DNA from: Bacteroidales bacterium
Lineage (GTDB): Bacteria > Bacteroidota > Bacteroidia > Bacteroidales > JAAUTT01
Reading direction: 5' to 3'
Assembly: GCA_025350365.1 (NCBI GenBank)
Contig: JANXXY010000305.1
Span: forward strand, 1-11,025
DNA length: 11,025 bases
Part shown: piece after piece, positions 1-4,931 of the stretch
Numbering within the stretch: the first letter of the stretch is position 1
How the letters are laid out: every line of letters begins with the position of its first letter
Translations under genes and position numbers: made by a program
The notes under the pieces: generated by a model
The model's database searches: none
What the model was told of the DNA's origin: nothing
Seen by the model: the letters and a program-made list of their open reading frames with translations, nothing else

Positions 1-228
1 GGAAAACTTGGATCTATTACATCTCGTTCGAACAAACCTTTACGGAGCGGCATTATAGAGAGTGCCTGGGTAGCTGTACGCATAGATCCGTCTTTAGGAT
101 ATAGTTATGTTGAACTATGTAAAAGAATGAAACCAAATGAAGCAATTATACGCATAGCAAAAAAATTAATGAACCGTATTAAATACGTAATAAAGAATGA
201 AACTGAATATGTACATTCAGTCATATAA
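1..228 (+). CDS. IS110/IS1111-family transposase, C-terminal part (cut by the left window edge)
   Basis: The frame is open from base 1 and ends at TAA 226-228, giving 75 residues. The text fits the C-terminal end of the Transposase_20 (IS116/IS110/IS902) domain: a Gly-Ser-Ile-Thr-Ser-Arg start, then LRSGIIESAWVAVRIDPSL, a Tyr/Arg-Met stretch, and AIIRIAKKLMNRIKYVIKN near the end. IS110 enzymes are DEDD/serine recombinases that, in characterised members, are guided by a bridge RNA from the element's own non-coding end. This piece probably lies wholly downstream of the catalytic serine, so activity cannot be judged. Nothing in the visible part is broken, so the gene may be intact beyond the edge. 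A long structured segment follows directly, which suits the IS1111-like arrangement with the RNA on the 3' side. Family assignment is from recognised motifs, not a search. Confidence 0.8.
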   Translation, partial: GKLGSITSRSNKPLRSGIIESAWVAVRIDPSLGYSYVELCKRMKPNEAIIRIAKKLMNRIKYVIKNETEYVHSVI

Positions 229-229
229 T

Positions 230-411
230 ATCAATAAGGGAAATAAAAACACTTCAAAGGTAAAGAGACTGTTATTCGCTCCTTGCGGTTCTAAATAGAG
301 AATCCGCTCTCCGTAGGCCACAGCTCTTATCTATAATAAATTGAACACAGGTATGCGGCTTATTTTTAATAAGTCCGTTAATAGAAGGGTGTTTTTATAG
401 ACTTTATTGAT
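230..411 (+). ncRNA. Candidate structured RNA of the IS110 element (bridge-RNA-like)
   Basis: This starts 2 nt after the transposase stop. Seen by hand folding: outer helix P1 pairs 230-237 with 404-411 (8 bp), leaves a symmetric 5x5 internal loop (238-242/399-403), pairs 243-252 with 389-398 (10 bp, perfect), and adds 253-255/384-386 after a 2-nt bulge. Inside are P2, 259-271/321-331 (11 pairs with bulged A264 and A268 and one G-U pair), capped by hairpin P3, 285-292/299-307 (bulged T303), and P4, 356-364/368-377 (bulged T374). The G-U pairs favour the plus strand. The size, about 182 nt, is close to the known IS621 bridge RNA (about 177 nt). No guide-to-target pairing could be tested, because the left end and the insertion site are outside the window. 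It could instead be a structured 3' UTR. Confidence 0.45.
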
Positions 412-415
412 TTGT

Positions 416-435
416 CAAGAGGAAAAATCTTCTTG
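416..435 (+). other. Small hairpin behind the IS110 RNA candidate
   Basis: Bases 416-423 pair with 428-435 around an AAAA loop: 8 bp including one G-U pair (421/430). No T-run follows, so it does not read as an intrinsic terminator. It may be part of the right end of the IS110 element or the tail of its RNA. The function is unknown. Confidence 0.4.
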
Positions 436-479
436 TTAGTATTAACGTGGCGGGGTTTTATTTAGCCATCATGTGATTC

Positions 480-528
480 CTGCATATATATGAAAAGGAA
501 AGAGGTTGTAATCTCTCTCCTTATGCAG
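480..528. other. Long imperfect hairpin, possible element end
   Basis: CTGCAT (480-485) pairs with ATGCAG (523-528). After a one-sided internal loop (486-494), 495-499 pairs with 518-522 and 501-504 with 513-516, with one mismatch (500/517), closing on a loop near 505-512. The purine-rich arm AAAGGAAAGAG faces a CTCTCTCC arm. No gene overlaps it. It may mark the right-hand part of the IS110 element or a separate intergenic repeat; the sequence alone does not decide. Confidence 0.4.
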
Positions 529-550
529 TCTATCCATAAAGCTTATTGCT

Positions 551-574
551 AACAGGTTGCTCCCCAGCAGAGCC
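551..574 (+). repeat. AACAGGTYGC hairpin motif, copy A
   Basis: AACAGGTTGCTCC (551-563) with GCTC (559-562) pairing to GAGC (570-573). This is the first of four copies of one motif in the intergenic stretch. Like copy D, it is followed within 30 nt by a TTNAATGAAAT string. Confidence 0.5.
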
Positions 575-596
575 TATTTCCTCTTCAGCTTTAATG

Positions 597-630
597 AAAT
601 AAAAATAAACAAAAAATAAAAATAAACAAA
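597..630. repeat. 17-bp perfect tandem duplication
   Basis: AAATAAAAATAAACAAA occurs twice head to tail at 597-613 and 614-630 with no mismatch, followed by further A residues. It lies in the gene-free stretch before lgt. Replication slippage is the simplest origin. The A-richness could bend DNA, but nothing else points to a role. Confidence 0.85.
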
Positions 631-664
631 AAAATGTTCTCAAAATTTGGATTACAACATAGAA

Positions 665-677
665 GGAGCGATCTGTT
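665..677 (-). repeat. AACAGGTYGC motif, copy B (inverted)
   Basis: Read on the minus strand this is AACAGATCGCTCC, differing from copy C by one base. It lacks the GGAGC half-stem that copies A and C have. Placed opposite copy C it would make a 13-pair helix (665-677 with 790-802, one G-U pair in RNA), enclosing 112 nt. Confidence 0.45.
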
Positions 678-789
678 AATCATACCACTCGAACAAATAT
701 CTTTCATTATACAACACATTGTTTTTGATGAGTAGGTAATTACTTTCTTGGTGAATGAAAAAATTGTCATTTACAAAATTCTACTGATA

Positions 790-813
790 AACAGGTCGCT
801 CCAAGAGGAGCTT
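790..813 (+). repeat. AACAGGTYGC hairpin motif, copy C
   Basis: AACAGGTCGCTCC (790-802), then AAGA and GGAGC. The GCTCC arm (798-802) pairs perfectly with GGAGC (807-811) around a 4-nt loop. This is the cleanest copy in the cluster. Confidence 0.55.
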
Positions 814-841
814 GATAAGCTTCACTTGCAATCAACTCTAC

Positions 842-878
842 AAACAGGTCGCCGCTATGCGGCTAATTTCAATGAAAT
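842..878 (+). repeat. AACAGGTYGC hairpin motif, copy D
   Basis: AACAGGTC (843-850) runs into GCCGC (851-855), loop TAT, GCGGC (859-863), a perfect 5-bp GC stem. Compared with copy C, both stem arms have changed together (GCTCC/GGAGC versus GCCGC/GCGGC), so pairing is kept while sequence differs. A second small hairpin follows: ATTTC (866-870), AAT, GAAAT (874-878). Confidence 0.55.
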
Positions 879-990
879 CTAAAACGGGAATTTTGTCGTA
901 AACCCGATTTCAGTGATTTATTTTATTTTTAATAGATTGTGAATTTGCCTTTTTACTTACTGCTTTTTTACAACCATACAAATGTTTTTT

Positions 991-998
991 TACCTTTG
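991..998 (+). promoter_or_regulatory. Bacteroidota -7 promoter box for lgt
   Basis: TACCTTTG matches the TAnnTTTG -7 consensus of the phylum's primary sigma factor at every fixed position. Transcription would begin near 1004, leaving about 27 nt before the ATG at 1031. No clear TTTG -33 box is visible at the expected distance upstream. The same 8-mer precedes mlaE. Confidence 0.6.
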
Positions 999-1030
999 TT
1001 TCCTTATTATTGGTTTCTAAAATTGTTTAT

Positions 1031-1828
1031 ATGATTCTTGATTTTATTCACTGGAACGTAAATCCCGAAATATTTAAGATTGGCGTCTTTGCTGTGCGTT
1101 GGTATGGGTTGTTTTTTGCTGCCTCATTTTATTTTGGATACCTGCTATTTACCAGGTTTTTCAAACTCGAAGATATTAAGATTGAAGTTCTCGACAGACT
1201 AACTATTTATATGGCAGTGGGTACGGTGGTTGGCGCTCGTCTGGGGCATTGTTTTTTTTACGAGCCCCAATATTATCTGGCGAATCCATTAGAAATTCTG
1301 GCAATTTGGCACGGAGGATTGGCTAGTCATGGAGCCGCCATTGGTATTTTAACGGCTCTCTATCTGTTCGCCCGAAAGGAAAAGCGATCATATCTCTGGA
1401 CACTCGATAGAATTGTAATTACAGTGGCTTTATCCGGCTTTTTTATTCGTATGGGCAATTTGATGAACTCCGAAATTTATGGAGTTCAAACATCCCTGCC
1501 TTGGGGGTTTATCTTCGTCCGCGAAGGAGAAACTGTTGCCAAACATCCAACACAAATATATGAAGCATTGTCATATCTGCTCATCTTTGTTCTTCTTTTG
1601 AAACTTTATTTCCAATCAAAAGGCAAGCCGAAAGAAGGGTTGTTGTTCAGCATATTTCTAATTCTTACCTTTAGTATGAGGTTTCTGATTGAATTTCTGA
1701 AAAATAATCAGGTAGAATTTGAAAAGAGCATGTTTCTGAATATGGGTCAATTATTATCTATTCCTCTTGTGATTGCCGGTATAGCTATTTTGTTTTATAT
1801 TTCAAACAAATCCAAATCCATCACCTGA
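1031..1828 (+). CDS. lgt: Prolipoprotein diacylglyceryl transferase
   Basis: Lgt moves the diacylglyceryl group of phosphatidylglycerol onto the lipobox cysteine of prolipoproteins in the inner membrane, the first step of lipoprotein maturation. The protein has 265 residues, normal for the family, and several hydrophobic membrane segments. Hallmarks in order: VRWYGL (22-27), GARLGHCFFYEP (68-79), IWHGGLASHG (92-101, conserved His100), the Lgt signature RMGNLMNSEIYG (140-151, Arg140, Asn143, Glu148), HPTQIYEA (172-179), RFLIEF (217-222) and GQLLSIP (239-245). The ATG at 1031 is preferred over an upstream in-frame TTG at 1010: it gives the usual short start before IHWN, and TTG would lie only a few bases from the inferred transcription start. 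It appears to be transcribed alone from the promoter at 991-998. Confidence 0.96.
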   Translation: MILDFIHWNVNPEIFKIGVFAVRWYGLFFAASFYFGYLLFTRFFKLEDIKIEVLDRLTIYMAVGTVVGARLGHCFFYEPQYYLANPLEILAIWHGGLASHGAAIGILTALYLFARKEKRSYLWTLDRIVITVALSGFFIRMGNLMNSEIYGVQTSLPWGFIFVREGETVAKHPTQIYEALSYLLIFVLLLKLYFQSKGKPKEGLLFSIFLILTFSMRFLIEFLKNNQVEFEKSMFLNMGQLLSIPLVIAGIAILFYISNKSKSIT

Positions 1829-1856
1829 TTTTGTTTAATTGCATAATTAACTTATT

Positions 1857-1934
1857 CACCCCCCAACCTTTTAATGGGAGTTAGATTTGTATGAGGCCAA
1901 AGTACCTCGGCCGTTTCGGAGAGGGATTTAGGAT
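1857..1934. repeat. Degenerate intergenic hairpin repeat between lgt and the CDF gene
   Basis: A C-run with a facing TGGG (about 1859-1878) is followed by ATGAGGCCAAAGT (1891-1903) and a small hairpin: CCTC (1905-1908) pairs with GAGG (1921-1924) and CCG (1911-1913) with CGG (1917-1919) around TTT. It ends in GAGAGGGATTTAGG. The layout resembles dispersed intergenic hairpins I know from Bacteroidota genomes, where the arms are usually better matched; here they look eroded. No other copy is in the window, so repeat status is inference. Confidence 0.35.
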
Positions 1935-1957
1935 GATGATAAAAAAGTTTATGAATT

Positions 1958-1998
1958 AAACGGGCTAAGAACCATTTCAATTTTTTTTAGTCCGGTTT
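1958..1998 (+). other. Stem-loop just upstream of the CDF exporter gene
   Basis: AAACGGGCTAA (1958-1968) faces TTAGTCCGGTTT (1987-1998): about 11 pairs with one bulged C and one G-U pair, around an 18-nt loop holding a T8 run. It ends 33 nt before the ATG at 2032. It could be a leader structure or an upstream terminator remnant; nothing shows metal control. Confidence 0.35.
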
Positions 1999-2031
1999 AG
2001 CTGGATTATATTGTTTACGAATCAAAAGAAA

Positions 2032-2934
2032 ATGTCGCATCATCATACGCACGATAAAAAAAATAACTCAGCAGAAAAAAATCTTCTGATTACTTCTTTG
2101 TTGAATATTGTAATCACTGTTGCTGAAATAGTTGGTGGAATATTATCGAACAGTTTAGCTTTATTGTCCGATGCACTTCATAATCTGAGCGATGCCGTAG
2201 CCGTATTCATTGCCTATTTAGCCAGCCGAATAAGCCATCGTAATTCTACTGAGGAAAAGACTTTTGGATATAAACGGATTGAGATACTTTCAGCGCTCTT
2301 CAATGCTATTGTTCTAATTGTAGTTTGTGTTTTCCTTATTTATGAGGCGTATAACCGGTTTTTCCATCCGCAGCCAATTAAGGGAGTTATTATGTTTTGG
2401 GTAGCCTTGGTAGGTTTGTTAGCTAACCTTTTTGCAGTTAGTTTATTGCATAGCCATGCAGGATCAAGCCTAAATGTTAAAGCAGCATACCTTCACTTAC
2501 TGGGTGATACTTTTTCATCTGTATTGGTAATTATTAGCAGTATTCTTATCTATTATTTTCAATTTTATTGGATTGATCCGCTCATTACCTTGCTAATTAG
2601 TCTTTATATTATAAAAGAGGCATATTCGATTCTTAAGGAAGCTGTTAATATTCTCATGCAATTTACACCTAAAAGTATTGATCTTCAAAAGATCAAACAT
2701 GAAATTGAAAAAATTCCTGAAATTGAGAATATCCATCATGTTCACATTTGGAGTTTAAATGACCTACAGGTTCATTTTGAATGTCATATTGATGTGATAA
2801 AAGATTTTCGGATTAGCGAAACAGAAAATCTTAGAAATAATTTGAAAGAATTACTGAGTAAGGAGTTTGGTATTTCCCACACCACCATTCAATTTGAATT
2901 CAATTGTTGTGATCAAAAATCGCTGATTCATTAA
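2032..2934 (+). CDS. Cation diffusion facilitator (CzcD/ZitB-type zinc exporter)
   Basis: A 300-residue inner-membrane antiporter that by family expels Zn2+ (possibly Co2+ or Cd2+) in exchange for protons. The N-terminus is His-rich (MSHHHTHD), as is usual for this branch. About six membrane segments span residues 17-200. The transport site residues are visible: SDALHNLSD (46-54; Asp47, His50, Asp54) in segment 2 and HLLGD (155-159; His155, Asp159) in segment 5. The His/Asp pairing is the zinc-type pattern. The cytoplasmic metal-sensing domain (about 205-290) has HHVHIW (235-240) and ECHIDV (250-255), with a Cys-Cys near the C-terminus (292-293). The ATG at 2032 is chosen over TTG at 2011 because the His-rich start is typical. 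The gene stands alone; substrate choice is inferred. Confidence 0.9.
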   Translation: MSHHHTHDKKNNSAEKNLLITSLLNIVITVAEIVGGILSNSLALLSDALHNLSDAVAVFIAYLASRISHRNSTEEKTFGYKRIEILSALFNAIVLIVVCVFLIYEAYNRFFHPQPIKGVIMFWVALVGLLANLFAVSLLHSHAGSSLNVKAAYLHLLGDTFSSVLVIISSILIYYFQFYWIDPLITLLISLYIIKEAYSILKEAVNILMQFTPKSIDLQKIKHEIEKIPEIENIHHVHIWSLNDLQVHFECHIDVIKDFRISETENLRNNLKELLSKEFGISHTTIQFEFNCCDQKSLIH

Positions 2935-3021
2935 TTTGACTCGGTTTAATTACGTGGGTACGAAATAAATTCCCTGTGATTTGTTATTTTTACAGTTTAT
3001 TCATTTTCAATATCCATATCA

Positions 3022-4494
3022 ATGCAACGCAGCCTTTATCTTTACAATACGTTAACCCGTAAGAAGGAACTTTTTGAACCGTTACATGCTCCTTTTGTTG
3101 GCATGTACGTATGCGGACCTACGGTTTACAGTGATACGCATCTGGGTCATTCCCGGCCAAATATTACATTCGATGTTCTTTTTAGATATTTGCGACATAT
3201 TGGATACAAGGTTCGTTACGTAAGAAATATTACTGATGTCGGGCATTTGGAAAATGAGGTAGATGGTACAGGAGAGGATCGGATTGGTAAAAAAGCCAGA
3301 CTTGAGCGTCTGGAGCCAATGGAAGTGGTTCAGTATTATGTAAACCGTTTCAGGCAGAATATGGCGCAGCTTAATGTTTTACCACCTAGCATAGAGCCGC
3401 AGGCATCGGGGCATATTATTGAGCAACAACAAATGGTGGAGAAAATTCTTTCGAATGGATTTGCTTATGAAAGCAATGGAAGTATCTATTTTAATGTAGA
3501 AAAATACAATAAGTCACATAATTACGGAAAACTTTCAGGCAGGGTAATTGATGAACTACTCGAAAATACCCGGGTTCTGGACGGTCAGGAAGAAAAAAAA
3601 AGTAGTTTCGACTTTGCTTTATGGAAAAAAGCGTCACCCGAACATATTATGCGCTGGCCATCGAAATGGGGTGAAGGTTTTCCCGGGTGGCATCTCGAAT
3701 GCTCGGTTATGAGTACTAAATACCTTGGAGAACAATTCGATATACATGGTGGTGGAATGGATCTGATGTTCCCTCACCATGAATGCGAAATTGCACAGAA
3801 TGTGGCTTCAACAGGCAAAGAAGCTGTTCGTTATTGGCTGCATAATAATATGATAACTATAAATGGTCAGAAAATGGCCCGTTCGTTGGGTAATTTTATC
3901 ACGTTGGATGATTTATTTTCGGGCCAAAATAAATTGTTGGTGCAGGCATACAGCCCAATGACCATTCGATTTTTCATCCTTCAAGCACAATACCGAAGCA
4001 CAGTCGATTTCTCAAATGAAGCGCTTCAAGCTGCCGAAAAGGGATTTCAGCGCATGATGAATGCAGTTCAAACATTGCATAAACTTAAACACTCCGAAAC
4101 ATCCACCATCGACGTTAAAGCTTTGCAAAACAAATGTTACGAAGCAATGAACGACGATATTAACACTCCTGTTGTAATAGCCAATCTTTTTGATAGTGTA
4201 CGTTGGATTAATTCTATTGCGGAAGGGAACGAATCTATCTCAGCCAGCGATTTGGACCTTTTGAAAGAAGTTTACCAAACATTTGTTTTTGACATTCTTG
4301 GGCTAACGGGCGAAATTAACTTACAACCAGGTAATAAACTAGTGGGAGATTTAATTAGCATGGTTCTTACTATGCGTATGGACGCTAAAACGAACAAGGA
4401 TTTTAAAGCTTCTGACAGAATTCGTGACGAACTTCTTAAAATAGGTGTGGTAGTGAAAGATAAAAAAGATGGTTTTGACTGGGAGATAAAATAA
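3022..4494 (+). CDS. cysS: Cysteinyl-tRNA synthetase
   Basis: This class I synthetase charges tRNA-Cys with cysteine in the cytoplasm. At 490 residues it has the family's usual length. Seen: YVCGPTVY (29-36) with zinc ligand Cys31; the ATP-binding HLGH motif (40-43); the other zinc ligands Cys227 (HLECSVMS), His252 and Glu256 (FPHHECE); and KMARS (284-288) in place of KMSKS. The DALR helical domain covers roughly 330-430, and the C-terminal stretch KDFKASDRIRDELLKIG (459-475) is the usual anticodon-side helix, ending in a Gly-Phe-Asp-Trp motif. The ATG at 3022 gives the standard N-terminus. A small nucleotidyltransferase gene starts 7 nt after the stop, so the two are probably co-transcribed. 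Confidence 0.97.
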   Translation: MQRSLYLYNTLTRKKELFEPLHAPFVGMYVCGPTVYSDTHLGHSRPNITFDVLFRYLRHIGYKVRYVRNITDVGHLENEVDGTGEDRIGKKARLERLEPMEVVQYYVNRFRQNMAQLNVLPPSIEPQASGHIIEQQQMVEKILSNGFAYESNGSIYFNVEKYNKSHNYGKLSGRVIDELLENTRVLDGQEEKKSSFDFALWKKASPEHIMRWPSKWGEGFPGWHLECSVMSTKYLGEQFDIHGGGMDLMFPHHECEIAQNVASTGKEAVRYWLHNNMITINGQKMARSLGNFITLDDLFSGQNKLLVQAYSPMTIRFFILQAQYRSTVDFSNEALQAAEKGFQRMMNAVQTLHKLKHSETSTIDVKALQNKCYEAMNDDINTPVVIANLFDSVRWINSIAEGNESISASDLDLLKEVYQTFVFDILGLTGEINLQPGNKLVGDLISMVLTMRMDAKTNKDFKASDRIRDELLKIGVVVKDKKDGFDWEIK

Positions 4495-4501
4495 GAGCCT
4501 G

Positions 4502-4831
4502 ATGGAAGCATCTGATAAATATGTTAATCTTTGCAGGAAATTGATATTGAATAATATTGATACCAATCAGTATGCCGTTTTTTTATTTGGGAGCAGAGCT
4601 TATAAAATTCATGGTGCTAGAACTGATATTGATATAGGGATATTTGGTAATGATGCAATTCCAAATAAAGTTATTTCTGAATTAAGGGAAATTCTCGAAA
4701 ACTCTATTATCCCTTATAGAATTGATATAGTTGACTTTGCAAAGGTAGATCAAAACTTTAAAGAGATAGCATTCAAAAAGATAATTATATGGAACAAACC
4801 GAAATTTATCAATATAAACTTCAAAGGTTGA
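4502..4831 (+). CDS. MNT-type minimal nucleotidyltransferase (HEPN/MNT antitoxin-like)
   Basis: A 109-residue cytoplasmic protein with the polymerase-beta fold signature GSx10DxD: Gly30-Ser31, then Asp42 and Asp44 (ARTDIDIGIFG), and a third acidic candidate at Asp75 (YRIDIVD). This pattern fits MntA-like antitoxins, which in characterised HEPN/MNT pairs transfer AMP onto the HEPN ribonuclease toxin. The ending FKEIAFKKIIIWN is where such proteins normally stop, so it looks complete. It lies 7 nt behind cysS and is visibly more A/T-rich than cysS and ispG, which suggests acquisition. No full-length HEPN partner is adjacent on either side. The role as an antitoxin is inference; a solitary enzyme remains possible. 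Confidence 0.82.
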   Translation: MEASDKYVNLCRKLILNNIDTNQYAVFLFGSRAYKIHGARTDIDIGIFGNDAIPNKVISELREILENSIIPYRIDIVDFAKVDQNFKEIAFKKIIIWNKPKFININFKG

Positions 4832-4918
4832 TTACCGGATTTTTTGGAAATTCATTCAAAACTTGTGTATTTTAAAAATATTCTACAGAAAGGCATTGAT
4901 ATACTTAATGTAATTTAG
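4789..4918 (+). other. Possible relic of a HEPN partner gene overlapping the mnt 3' end
   Basis: An ATG at 4789 opens a second frame inside the mnt 3' end (MEQTEIYQYKLQRL...), stopping at TAA 4873-4875 after 28 codons. The mnt frame itself is open again past its stop, from 4832 to TAG 4916-4918. HEPN partners of MNT genes commonly start by overlapping the mnt end, often with an acidic MEx(T/D)I-like N-terminus, so this may be a collapsed partner. The resemblance is slight and the length far below a HEPN domain (over 100 residues). Chance is a real alternative. Confidence 0.2.
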
Positions 4919-4931
4919 ATATTAGAAAAAC

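Noticed and set aside
551..863. CRISPR array
   Set aside because: The four motif copies are irregularly spaced, one is inverted, and their stems differ; there are no uniform repeats, spacers or cas genes.
885..906. CGGG/CCCG inverted repeat before lgt
   Set aside because: It has only four pairs around a 14-nt loop, expected by chance.
1010..1030. TTG start extending lgt by seven codons
   Set aside because: The extension MVSKIVY is not typical of Lgt and begins only about 6 nt from the inferred transcription start; ATG 1031 fits better.
1835..1850. TTAATT/AATTAA hairpin behind lgt as a terminator
   Set aside because: It is a six-pair A-T-only stem without a T-run; too weak to call.
1891..1959. 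22-codon reading frame starting at ATG 1891
   Set aside because: It coincides with the degenerate hairpin repeat and has no recognisable protein features.
2011..2031. TTG start extending the CDF protein by seven codons
   Set aside because: The ATG at 2032 begins the usual His-rich N-terminus, and the extension has no supporting motif.
4272..4566. Minus-strand reading frames over the cysS 3' end and mnt, and similar antisense frames within ispG and mlaE/mlaF
   Set aside because: They lie opposite well-supported genes, carry no recognisable domain and have compositions typical of frame shadows.
4911..4918. TAATTTAG as a -7 box for ispG
   Set aside because: It misses the final TTTG match, lacks a -33 partner, and would leave a leader of only a few bases before GTG 4932.
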